64,000 nucleotides of DNA from Tenebrio molitor (taxonomy: Eukaryota > Arthropoda > Insecta > Coleoptera > Tenebrionidae): the NCBI RefSeq assembly GCF_963966145.1, contig NC_091048.1:15996001-16060000 (forward strand). Reading direction: 5' to 3'. A model generated the notes under the pieces. It saw only the letters and a list, made by a program, of their open reading frames with translations. It had not been told where the DNA came from and did no database searches. Of the stretch, positions 9,791-19,290 are shown piece by piece (the first letter of the stretch is position 1; each line of letters opens with the position of its first letter). A program made the position numbers and the translations under genes.

Positions 9791-10183
9791 CAGTTAATTT
9801 CAAAATTATAGAGTACACCTAATTTTCTACAGTGTGAAATGCACTTATATTTTTTGTCAATGATCAATGTCAATTTTGACAAACAAAATGCCTGATCTAA
9901 CCGAAAACGCGAAAGTGCTCATTCTTTCCAAATTAGAAGAAGGGTGGTCGATCCGAAGGGTAGCCCACTATTATAACATCGCGAAGAGCACCGTGCAGAG
10001 GATAAAACAGACACTGTTATGGTGTTCTAAAATATCAGCGACATTTTATGTTGTCAAACTTACCTAACCTATATAAAAAATATGAGACTCAAATTTCAAA
10101 AAGGCATCTTTACATGTGGAAAAAACTGTAATAAATCGACTTCTTGATTTTTGAGGTGTACTCGATAATTTTGAAATTAACTG
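9791..10183 (+). mobile_element. Miniature Tc1/mariner derivative keeping the transposase DNA-binding domain
   Basis: CAGTTAATTTCAAAATTAT at the left and its exact reverse complement at the right end (10165-10183) define the termini. The match continues to AGTACACCT with one mismatch, and TA flanks both sides (9789-9790 and 10184-10185). At 393 bp it retains the start of a transposase gene but not the catalytic domain. Confidence 0.8.
9888..10067 (+). CDS. Truncated Tc1-type transposase: helix-turn-helix domain only, 59 residues
   Basis: The frame starts at ATG 9888 (MPDLTENAKVLILSKLEEGW) and runs through a typical helix-turn-helix (EEGWSIRRVAHYYNIAKSTV) to QRIKQT. It then enters unrelated sequence before a stop at 10067. 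Tc1/mariner and pogo-type transposases begin with such a paired-like HTH that binds the terminal repeats. The DDE catalytic domain is wholly absent, so the product could not transpose anything, but it might bind related ends. The frame is uninterrupted despite the deletion. I chose this ATG because the HTH begins immediately after it; an upstream alternative codon adds seven residues of no evident character. Whether it is expressed is unknown. Confidence 0.5.
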   Translation: MPDLTENAKVLILSKLEEGWSIRRVAHYYNIAKSTVQRIKQTLLWCSKISATFYVVKLT

Positions 10184-10193
10184 TACCTCCATG

Positions 10194-10801
10194 ATACAGG
10201 GTTATTCACGTAAGATGACGAGCCTGACCAGGTAAAAATGCAACCCAAAATACAATTTATAAAGCTATCTCGATCCCTATTACATTATCATAATGCACAT
10301 AAAACATACAGTCTATTTTTTAATCAAAGAACCACAACACCGCAATTTACACCCAAAATAGAGCTGACAACATTGTACACTTTTGACATAGGGTGAAAAA
10401 TCTCATCATATAAAAATTGAGGTTATTATGTTAATAAAGTTAATAACAACTAATAACAACTAATTTGAGAGTTTAATAAATGTCTTACTTTGCGAGGCAT
10501 TTTTTATAACACGTTCAAATTTTAATTGCGAGTTTGCGTACTTTCAAGGACATTAAAAATGACAGACGTTGACTGGAATGGCCAATAGATATCATTAAAT
10601 TCCCTAAATTTAGTAAAATTTTATATTTGCAAACCTAAATCAACAGGTCGATCGCAATTTCGGATAAGCAACATGACCTCTGGCGGTGGAAAGTCGAATC
10701 ACCGAAAATTATCGCTGAATACGTAGCTAATGGCAAAAATAACATGATGAACGGTGTAGGGGCCACAGGTACGGGGGTTAGTGACAAAAAGTGATGTTAC
10801 A
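10194..10801. other. Intergenic DNA with an orphan MITE end
   Basis: TACAGGGTTATTCACGTAAG followed by ATGACGAGCCTGAC at 10196-10230 resembles the left end of the MITE at 59937-60111 (TACAGGCTATTTCACGA, then ATGAGCCTAAC). No matching right end is evident within the next kilobase. The remainder holds no gene I can support. Confidence 0.45.
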
Positions 10802-11060
10802 ATGGGCAAAAAGAAAGTAGATAAAACCAAGTGTTGTGTCCATGGTTGTCACACACGCAGAGCGAAAGACAGAGAGACCAGCTTTCATTACTTTCCACGC
10901 TAAAATAGTTGTAAAGTGCAAATCATAAACCTTTTTGGCGGCAAGGAAAGTATAGACAGAAGAAAAGCTTGGGAAAAGGTTTTGTTATTGAGAAAACCTG
11001 CAAGACGGCATATGCGAGTATGTGGAAAACATTTTTTACGTGAAGATTTTATAAATCGTA
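10802..11060 (+). pseudogene. THAP-type zinc-finger relic (P-superfamily transposase N-terminus)
   Basis: The frame from ATG 10802 reads MGKKKVDKTKCCVHGC and continues to SFHYFPR before a TAA at 10901. The same frame then stays open with KESIDRRKAWEK and ARRHMRVCGKHF, then LREDFI. The cysteine pair at the start, the FHxFP motif, the invariant-type Trp and the final CxxHF reproduce the C2CH plan of a THAP domain, which binds DNA in P-type transposases and THAP proteins. One in-frame stop interrupts it. A GTAAGT follows the domain at about 11059 and could be an old splice donor. No terminal repeats were identified around it. Confidence 0.55.
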
Positions 11061-11376
11061 AGTTCCATGAATTTGAGGTTAAAAGTTTGTAGTTTATTCT
11101 ACTTTTTTCAACTCCACGCAGCATTTCCCAAAAATTGCGATTGAAGGAATTTGCTGTTCCTTCTCAAAAGTTATCCAAAAGGACACACGACACAGACACA
11201 GAGAAAGTTTGCATCAAAAATTACAGGCAAAGTAGACTGTAGTGCACTTGACATAATAAGTGAGAAGGTAATTGTATTAAATAAAAAGACATTTAGTTTA
11301 TTGATGTATTTTTATTGAAAACTTGTTGCTGTAAGTAAAATTTAATTGAAATTTAACGAAAAAAGTCTAAAATTAC

Positions 11377-11475
11377 CTGTACTGTATCCCATCACACTGT
11401 ACAACACATCGACTGTCAGCAGAAGCCTCCAAGTATTTAAAAATTGTAGCTAACCGAAGAAAAGCCTTCCTGTAA
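11377..11475 (-). other. Possible minus-strand exon, unidentified
   Basis: Read on the minus strand, a 99-base segment is bounded by TGATATTTCAG (acceptor-like) and CAG-GTAATT (donor-like), and one frame is open throughout (YRKAFLRLATIFKYLEASAD, then SRCVVQCDGIQY). I do not recognise the protein. A GC-richer block near 11755-11800 could lie upstream on the same strand. This may be an exon of a degraded transposon gene or chance. The flanking DNA (11061-11376 and 11476-12197) holds no other supported feature. Confidence 0.25.
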
Positions 11476-12197
11476 CTGAAATATCAGCATATAGTATGTT
11501 TTCCACTTTTTAAAAGACTTTCAATGTTTTGAAAACAAAATATTTAATGCACCATAACCTATCTTTACGCCTCTATTTATTTTACGCCTGTTTTACGAAA
11601 TTACATCATAATCTTTGATGCTTACATTAAAAAATGTTACTTTAAGGAATACACTTACCTTACTGAAAAACACACTGCACACAATTAACAAATAAAAGAG
11701 TTTTGGACACAAAAATTAACACGTAAACAAATGGAAAATTTCAAAAGGAGGATTTTCGATCAGCTGATTGTCAGAACAGCAGCGCCCTCGCAGTAGTCGA
11801 AATCGCGAATAGATGCTTTAACGTCAGCCTAATGAATGTCAAGTTCTGACAAAATAATATTGGGTAATTCAAAATGGTTTTGGATAAGTAAGTAAGATAA
11901 GTTCGTTTTATTGTCAATTCCGTAATCGATTTAGTGCAATTCAATTATAACCTAAAAGGTCTTTTCGATACGCATTTCAGAAACATTTACTTACATTTTT
12001 AATGTTGGCAGTGACTTATAGTGAGTTGTTGCTACGTGATCACTAATCACTGCAGTTCACGACACTTTAAATTCAAAACTTATAATTGTTCGTCTATTTA
12101 CCAGCGTTACCAACCGTTATATTTGCCAAATATAATTTGCCTAGCATTATGTTTTGAACTTTTTTTAAATTTAAGGGGCAAAATAAAAAATATATTG

Positions 12198-12306
12198 TAT
12201 TATACTCGTTTTATAAGCCATTTTGTCGCACTTGTTTGCTTTGTAGCACTCGTCGCTCTAAAAAACGCGTGCGACGAAATGGTGTCTTATAAAACTCGTA
12301 TAATAA
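12198..12306. repeat. Hairpin MITE, TATAAAACTCGTATA family, copy 1
   Basis: TATTATACTCGTTTTATAAG at the left is mirrored by CTTATAAAACTCGTATAATA at the right. The arms continue as CATTTTGTCGCAC and GTGCGACGAAATG, so the 109-bp unit forms an almost complete hairpin. A second member lies at 62768-62892 with the same terminal 20 bases. Non-coding; it explains most of the 131-residue frame that spans it. Confidence 0.75.
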
Positions 12307-12844
12307 ATTACTATTTTATATTAAGGGCGCGAAGTGAGTGTTTTTTGTGCATGAAAAGGTCTTTTTGGCCTTCTGTGATGGAGACTTTGCAGATACGCAC
12401 TGTTCACGTCACATGAAACTTTGTTTTTACGGCGACTGTGCGACGGTGAATTTTTCCCACATACTATGCGGCAAAGTAAATAATCCTTGTTTTTAAACTT
12501 TAGAAACGTAGAAGAAATACACAATTTTAAATTAATGAAGCTGAGTTTTAGGAGAACAATATGTATAGTCTTTGCCAAAAGCAAATAACCACCAACACTG
12601 CATCCTATGCAGAAAATCAACCGGCAACGTTTTGTACTTAGATTTGATTGGTCTAGCATCCTAGTAATATCAAAATTGCCATTATACACTTAGTGTAATT
12701 TTGTTTTCACCTAGTTAATTCAACAGGTGGTGGCTATTTGGCTTTGGCACGACCTATACAGTGAGTTTTTTTTAAGACTGGCATAGGGTTTTACATCCTA
12801 ATTTTTCAACCCCCTGTTAACTGTTGTTCCGATAAAAATATTCA
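12307..12844. other. Intergenic DNA, nothing recognised
   Basis: Two overlapping frames on opposite strands lie here without recognisable domains. No inverted repeat or RNA gene was seen. Confidence 0.45.
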
Positions 12845-13146
12845 AACCATTTTTGGAACAAAGTTGGAAGATTTTTTAAACTATCGGATAGATTACAATT
12901 TAATATCCCAAACCGTCGAAAAAGTTGTGAAAAAAATATTTTTTAGGGCGCCGAAATAATAGTACGTCGAGCGGCCGCCAGAGTAGCGCCATTGTCGGCT
13001 CAACCAGCACCTGACGATCTCTAATTTTGGACGCTTTCGGCGCGCTAAAAACTATTTTTTTCACAACTTTTTCGAGAGTTTGGGATATTGAATTTTAATC
13101 TATCCGATAGTTTAAAAAATCTTCCAACTTTGTTCCAAAAATGAAG
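12845..13146. repeat. Inverted-repeat element with about 115-bp arms
   Basis: The left arm (about 12852-12965: TTTTTGGAACAAAGTTGGAA, then a TTTAAACTATCGGATAGATT block and AAAAAGTTGTGAAAAAAATA) is closely mirrored by the right arm (about 13027-13142). A GC-rich 60-base centre (GAGCGGCCGCCAGAGTAGCG) separates them. The arms match almost base for base, so the element is fairly young or conserved by conversion. It is non-coding and its outer boundary and target site are unclear. Confidence 0.65.
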
Positions 13147-13397
13147 ACGAGACAGTAAATTAGGTCAGATGGTCTTTGTTTTCCTAATTTCATATTCAAT
13201 ATTTAATATTCATATTAGGTCACTAAGACCATCAGTTGTATTAATAAAATACAAGCAAATGGGGGTTAGAATTGACGATTTCGTAAGGTCTGTCTTTAGA
13301 TGTTACGCAAGCAAAGTGGGTGGCTGTACGATGTAGTAGATGTGTTTCATTTACGAGTATAATGAAAATCGTTCACAAGAACATTTTACCGTTGCAT

Positions 13398-14187
13398 CTA
13401 CAGTGTGAACATAAATTTTAGAACAAAATTCATAGTAGCGTTATGTGATGTTTCTTGGAAAATCGCTCGGACAGGTCGATTTTCTTTTGAAAAATGCCAT
13501 CCTGTGACGTACAGCTTGTTTAAATGACGTCATTGGTTTTTTAAATGACAACCCTCACTTTTTTCTTCTCTTTTTGATAGACCCTTCTACTACCTAAACG
13601 ACGAATGAAAAAAATTGGTACCTTACATAACAATTTTTTTGAGAAAATGGCAATTTTTATTTAAAAATTTAATTTAATTTTTGATGTATTTTTTTTTTGT
13701 ATGGGTTTATTTGAAACAGAAGGTTTATTTTAATCGACAAACAATTTAGAAGATTTAATGCAGCGAATTCGCTCTAAAATGGAACGAAAAGCTCTGACAT
13801 TATTCAGCGCAGTGTACAAAGTGTCGGTAAGTGCCAAATGGTTGGCAGGGAATAATTTCAACATTTGCGTTAAACTTTATTGTTAACCTTAGATGGTTGT
13901 TTGTACTTGTTTGAGGTCAATTAAAATTTTTGCATTAAAAATTAAATTAATTTTTTAAAATAAAATTTGCCATTTTCTCAAAAAAAATGTTATGTAAGGT
14001 ACCAATTTTTTTCATTCATTGTTTAGGTAGTGGGAAGGTCTATCAAAAACCAATGACGTCATTTAAACAAGTTGTACGTTACAGGATGGCATTTTTCAAA
14101 ATAAAATCGACCTGTCCCAGCGATTTTCCAAAAAATAATACATAACGCTACTATGAATTTTCTTCCAAACTTTATGTTCACACTTTA
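13398..14187. repeat. Inverted-repeat (foldback-like) element with about 270-bp arms
   Basis: The left arm (13398-13690) includes AGTGTGAACATAAA, ATTCATAGTAGCG, AAATCG and GGACAGGTCGATTTT, GCCATCCTGT, AAATGACGTCATTGG, and GGTACCTTACATAAC. The right arm (13930-14187) carries the same blocks in reverse complement and reverse order. The 240-base centre shows no coding capacity. A related partial arm with GATGACGTCATTACTTTGAC lies at 14440-14515, a third fragment of the same family. Confidence 0.65.
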
Positions 14188-14645
14188 CAAGAGTGCAGTA
14201 GGTTTATTTGACTCTAAATAAAAATTTGTTTTCTAGTAGAATAGGTACTAGTTGTATTGTTTTTGATTCTCTGTGTGATGGCAATGCCTTTCGGTACTAA
14301 TTAGTTAATAAATTAATCATTAATAAAGAAAACAGTACAAATAATTTTTTGATTTTCAACAATTTTTTTTTCTCAAGTTTTTTAAATGTAAGGGATAATT
14401 TTTTTTATTCTGTCATATTGACAGTTAAAAGACCTATCAAAATGATGACGAATAAATATCGGTTGCTATTTAAAAAGTAGATGATGACGTCATTACTTTG
14501 ACAAGGAACAGCCTGTATAAAAAAAATGTTGCGTCCAACAAACGTGAAATTGGAATTAAAAATCGACCTGTTTTTGTTCTTTTTTCAAAACTCAACAGTT
14601 TATGATTTATCAAATTGTTGCGTTACTTTTGTCCCTCACTGTAAA

Positions 14646-14819
14646 GGGTGTTTTTTTTAAATTTGGCGTCGAAGTAGGCATTGGAGAGTCGATTGAGATC
14701 GCACCATTCGTGTAAAAGCGTAAGATTTAAACAGCTGATCCGTGATCCGTTACCTGTATAGTGCGTTCACAATCGACAGTTCAACACCTACTTCGACGCC
14801 AAATTAAAAAAAAACACCC
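14646..14819. mobile_element. MITE, about 174 bp, relative of 5297-5443
   Basis: GGGTGTTTTTTTTAAATTTG followed by GCGTCGAAGTAGGCATTG at the left is mirrored by CACCTACTTCGACGCC and AAATTAAAAAAAAACACCC at the right. Non-coding. The interior matches the hairpin at 5297-5443 in opposite orientation. Confidence 0.7.
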
Positions 14820-14831
14820 GTTATATAGGTA

Positions 14832-16447
14832 CAGGGTGTCCCAGAGTTGCGAAAAAGCTCCATAACTTGTTTGTTATTAAAGATATCAACTTTTTTTTTT
14901 TTCTAGATGATGGCTACGCTTCTACTGCATATTCGGAAAATATTGCGGTATATATACAGTGTGTCTTAATATTATAAAAACACTAAAGTTATGTTTTTTT
15001 AAATGGAACCTACCCAGTTTGATTTCATTTTTGGATTCTATGCTAAATTGTGAATCAAATCTACACAGGTCATTTTTACTTATCTGCCATCGTTTTAGAT
15101 CAGTGGCGCTTTATTTACCAGAATTCCAGGGGTCCCTTCGAAAATTCGTACCTTCCTAATAGTTGCACATAAATTAAAATAATTGACGCTGTTTAATTCC
15201 TGAATGTTTGCCGCATCTGTTTACAAGTGTTTACTCAATAACGTGCTTAGTCGCATATGCCTACTGCGATTTTTTAAATATTGTTTGATTCTGTACGATC
15301 GATTGTTTGATCTACAGAATGCCTGTTAATCTGGATGATTTGAGATTCAAACACACAAGTTAGGGCTCCTGTTTATTTTGTGAGAGTTTAGAATCTTCTG
15401 TTCTAAAAACTAAAACTACCCTCCAGTCGTCTCTGGTAGGGGTGGGTGGCTTACCTGGCCCGACCGGTTAGATATAGCTGGAGGCTATGATCTTTACAAT
15501 ACAATTATTGTAATATAAGAATTTTAATCTAATATTTAACGTAACATGTTTGTACAAATATAACAAACTAAAATTGTCAAAAACTCATTTTTTTCAAATG
15601 TCACCCCGCATTTATTATTGCACTGGTCGAAATCTTTTTTGACAAGCTTTCCAACGGTATAGGGTTTGTATAGTCGAATGTGAAAATCTCGGGTGCTATC
15701 TTAAAATCACTAAAAATCACTAAAATAATTAAATGCTTAATTGTTAAACACTGTTTTGTTTGTTGATTCATCTTTATGCAGTGACCATATTGTGTGATTA
15801 TCTTTTGTTAGGCCTACTAGATTTCTGTATTGTTTTTTTAACGGAAAAATTGCGCCAAATTTAACGATTGTAGGATAGCACCCTAGATTTTCAGATTCGA
15901 TTATACAAACCATATATTGTTCAAAAGGTTGTCAAAAAAGCTTTCGACCAGTGCTATAATAAATACGGGGTGACATTTGAAAAAAATGAGTTTTTGACAT
16001 TTTTAGTTCGTTATGTTTAAAAAATCGCAGTAGCCATATGCGACTGAGCAGGTTGTTGAGTAAACACTCAGCAGACGCGGCAAACATTCAGAAATAAAAC
16101 GGCGTCAATTATTTTAATTTATGTGCAACGATTTGGAAGGTACGAATTTTCGAAGGGACCCCTGCAATTCGAAATTCTGGTAAAAAAAGCGCCACTGATC
16201 AAAAACGATGGCAGATACGTAAAAAAAAAATTAGCATAGAATTCAAAAATAAAATCAAACTGGGTAGGTTCCTTTAAAAAAACATAACTTTAGTGTTTTT
16301 ATAATATTGAGACACACTGTATATAGGTATACCTCAAGATTTTCCGAATGTGCATAAAAGCGTAGCTATCATCTAGAAAAAAGTAAAAATTTGATATCTT
16401 TAATTGCAAACAAATTATGGAGCTTTTTTGCAACTATGGGACACCTG
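14832..16447. mobile_element. Large foldback element with two-part arms
   Basis: The left end TA-CAGGGTGTCCCAGAGTTGC is mirrored by GCAACTATGGGACACCTG at 16430-16447. The outer arms run about 14832-15280 and 16020-16447. The inner arms continue at about 15549-15715 and 15865-16020 around a centre of roughly 150 bp. The right arm is continuous, but the left arm is split at about 15279-15548 by about 270 bp that has no counterpart on the right. Once this is removed, nearly 600 bp of each arm can pair. The 66-residue frame at 14959-15159 lies within the arm and is not a credible gene. Confidence 0.75.
15279..15548. mobile_element. Insertion of about 270 bp in one arm of the foldback element
   Basis: The uninterrupted right arm reads, in complement, GCGATTTTTTAAACATAACG. 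The left arm has GCGATTTTTTAA, then this extra sequence, then TAACAAACTAAAATTG. AAATA occurs at both junctions (15273-15277 region and 15542-15546) and could be a short target duplication. The insert holds a GC-richer core bounded by a stem (CCTCCAG at 15420-15426 and CTGGAGG at 15478-15484) and a second small hairpin (GATTCTGTACGATCG onward, 15290-15322). It could be a SINE or LINE 3' end, but no A/B boxes are evident. Confidence 0.5.
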
Positions 16448-17814
16448 TGTGTACTTCTAAAATCTCACTTATTTGTGTTTTCATTGTCAATGGATTGTTA
16501 AGGAGAGGAAGATGTATGTATCATATAACATTTTCTTCCTGGAGTTAAATGACGAAATTTATGGTTTATGATTGTTGAGCGGCTTTTCGTAATAAGGATC
16601 GTGATAAGTTGACCGGTTTTAATTTCGAAGGCATACTAAGAAGAAAAGAAATGAATACTTAATAATAAACCCATTTGCTAAACGATTTTGTATTCGGGTC
16701 AAATATTCTCAGTATTGAATCAAGAACACATCCTGGAAATTCAAAACAAAATCAACCTGGTGAGTAGGACAGCTTGATATGTATCGGACGTATGCTCGTT
16801 TTACGACAACGTGTATCATAGTGGAATATGAAGAATATAATGGTTATACATTCTATAACCCAGAAACTCAAAAAATACTTTACTGTTTACCTACATCGAA
16901 TACTAATGTATGTATTTACTAAAGCTTTAGTAAAAAGTGTATTTGGTGACTTTAAAGCAGCTTTAATAAGGCTTTAGTAAAAAAGTGTAATGGGTGTAGA
17001 AGAAACAGTAGAGTGTTATTGTAATGAACACCAAGTGGTCCATCAAATTTCATTCAGTAATAATAATTATTACATAATTATATCTGTAACTAACAATAAA
17101 GTAAAACTGAAGTTATTATTTTCTTCATAGAATTAGATACACGAAAGCAGTTGTCATAGTCAAATAAACTGATTATAGCGTTCTGGTGTTCCATTATCTT
17201 GCATAATTTAATAGCTACAGCTACAGCTTTATCGAATCTCTCGAAAATCTAAGAGGCATTATGCTTTACAGTTGTATTAATATTCCGTAATTACTATTTT
17301 TTATGTGAAGATATCTTTTTCGCATTGATAATATTCGCAATAATCTATTTGGAAAGAAAACAGATTTTGCTGTACGTAAAGGCACGATTGAAGATAAAAA
17401 TTTAATGCTTGCGTCTGGGAGTAATGTGTTTATTTTGAAAGTAGTAACCGAAGTTTTACGACTAGCTGCAATAAGCACACAAAACCGATCATAAGCATTA
17501 CTTTCCCAGATTGCATTAAACCTGTGTGAAAATTTACGTTGCCTAAATGATGGCAGTGTTCGCTCGTTTTGACAAAGACTCATTCGGCATGTAACCTTGC
17601 AAATTTGTTTCTCGGAAAGAGGTCTCTTAATTGGATAAAGTCAACGAACCGATCCAATTTCAACCGACAACCCCTGCGTCGCAATTACGTACTCAGTTTT
17701 ACTGAAATCTTGATTTTTAATAGTTTTTGTGTGGACCATTGCGTAACTTTGCAATATGATTTTCGGTGAGTCAAATTTAGAAAGCGTGAACTGAGAACAA
17801 GAAGAAAAAGTGGA
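16448..17814. other. Intergenic DNA, nothing recognised
   Basis: AT-rich sequence with a local direct repeat of AAGGCTTTAGTAAAAA-like units near 16920-16985. Minus-strand frames of 105 and 71 residues lack recognisable domains. The end of this interval is the probable insertion site of the LINE that follows. Confidence 0.45.
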
Positions 17815-18177
17815 TGTGCTTACGATTATGGGTATTATATACGGACGCGTGTGCATGTCGTGCGTGTGTGCTCCGTTGTTTTCGCTTTTTGTCGAGTGTT
17901 CCCTGGGATTTTTGGGAGCGAATTCAGCATAGCTGCATAGGGCCTGTGTCCTCTCGTCTCCATTTTTTGTTTTTTTCTTCTCACTCTGGTTGCTGGGTGA
18001 GTTTGTTCCATTTTATACTTTTTTCGTGTTGTTGATGGTGGAGATGTGATTTCGTCGCGGCAAAAACCACCTTTTTTGCGCTACTGATAGTATTGTGCTA
18101 TCAGTGCTATCACACTCTACTGAATATACTGCCAATTTTGTTCCTCGCCTCTCTTGCTTATTGCTTGTATCTGCATA

Positions 18178-19284
18178 ATGCCTGCTTGCAAATTATGTAG
18201 CACAATTTTGAAACATTTCGATAAATGCATCGAATGTTACGTGTGCAAATCTAGATTTCACATAAAATGTTTGAAATTTGATGATAATGATGTAAAGGTC
18301 TTTAATAAATATAACAATTTTCAATTTGTTTGTGATGAATGTCTCGCAATTGAGGGCTCATCTAAGCTTGATCTGTTAACTGAATCCGTAAATAAATGTG
18401 TGTCAATTGTCCAAGAACAGAGTCAAATTATTACAGCTCAAAATACTTTGATAAAAGACTTAAAGAATACCAACACGGTTGAGCTCGGAGCAGTTACCAA
18501 TAATCTACCTCTTTCTTACTCGGAAGTCACTAAAAAGTCATCTGTCATTCTAAGACCGAAAAATGAAAATCAGACTGTTTCCGATATCAAGAAAGATTTA
18601 CTTACTAATATTGACCCCATAGCTTCCAAGATAGCGATTTCTAATATTAAGGGGAACCGAAGTGGTGGAGTAATTATTACTTGTGATAGTCTGGAAGATT
18701 CCACCAGGATTAAGGGCTTGATATCTGACAGATTGTCAGGTTATAACGTGAAGGACCTGCCTCTGCTGCATCCGAGAGTTAGAATTTCGCACATTGATTC
18801 CTCTGTATCCCAAGACAAATTGCTAGAGTATATATTGAGTCAGAACAAATCCCTCTTCAGTAAAAACTTTAACTGTGTTCTGAAAAAGTTTTCTCCGCTG
18901 CGCAACAATACCACCCTTAATCAGGCGTTGTTGGAGGTGGATGTTGCGTCTTATCGTAACATTTTGGCTGCGGGTAAACTTCTCATTGGGTACGATTACT
19001 GTAGAGTGTGGGATGCTGTTGATCTTCGGCGTTGCTTTAATTGCTCGGGCTTTCATCACCTTTCGCGACAATGTCGTCAGACTGAACCGATTTGTCCCAG
19101 GTGTGCCGGTCATCATTGTGTTAAGGACTGTACATCCACAACTTTAAAGTGTATTAACTGCTCGGCGCTTCGAGATGAGCATCCGGACATTGACTGTACC
19201 CATGCGGCATGGGATAATTCCAAGTGTACAACTTACAAATCACATCTTGCTACTTTCAAAAGCAGGGTCCTTAGTCTCGAATAG
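18178..19284 (+). CDS. LINE ORF1 protein: PHD finger plus three zinc knuckles (Gag-like)
   Basis: A 368-residue nucleic-acid-binding protein that would coat the element RNA to form the retrotransposition particle. Residues 4-55 hold a complete C4HC3 PHD finger (Cys4, Cys7, Cys20, Cys23, His28, Cys31, Cys52, Cys55). A short helical segment and a basic middle region follow. The C-terminus has three zinc knuckles: CFNCSGFHHLSRQC (286-299, standard CX2CX4HX4C), CPRCAGHHCVKDC (306-318, shorter spacing) and CINCSALRDEHPDIDC (325-340, longer spacing). I chose ATG 18178 because the PHD begins three residues later; the frame is open eight codons further upstream with no ATG. PHD-bearing ORF1 proteins are known in CR1-like LINEs. 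The stop is TAG, and the next ORF continues in the same frame. Confidence 0.9.
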   Translation: MPACKLCSTILKHFDKCIECYVCKSRFHIKCLKFDDNDVKVFNKYNNFQFVCDECLAIEGSSKLDLLTESVNKCVSIVQEQSQIITAQNTLIKDLKNTNTVELGAVTNNLPLSYSEVTKKSSVILRPKNENQTVSDIKKDLLTNIDPIASKIAISNIKGNRSGGVIITCDSLEDSTRIKGLISDRLSGYNVKDLPLLHPRVRISHIDSSVSQDKLLEYILSQNKSLFSKNFNCVLKKFSPLRNNTTLNQALLEVDVASYRNILAAGKLLIGYDYCRVWDAVDLRRCFNCSGFHHLSRQCRQTEPICPRCAGHHCVKDCTSTTLKCINCSALRDEHPDIDCTHAAWDNSKCTTYKSHLATFKSRVLSLE

Positions 19285-19290
19285 CAACCA
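19282..19290 (+). promoter_or_regulatory. Candidate leaky stop codon (UAG CAA CCA) joining ORF1 to ORF2
   Basis: ORF1 ends in TAG and is followed by CAA CCA in the same frame. This matches the UAG-CAR-YYA consensus known to promote translational readthrough in the tobacco mosaic virus context. ORF2 is open from the codon after the stop, with no frame change. The first in-frame ATG downstream (19639) lies after essential endonuclease residues, so the usual start route would give a broken enzyme. Readthrough is inferred; a recent C-to-T change in a CAG codon is the main alternative. Confidence 0.5.

Noticed and set aside
15415..15490. tRNA-like sequence in the foldback insert (GGTGGGTGGCTTACCTGGCC)
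   Set aside because: No cloverleaf and no B box (GGTTCGANTCC); only one stem is convincing.
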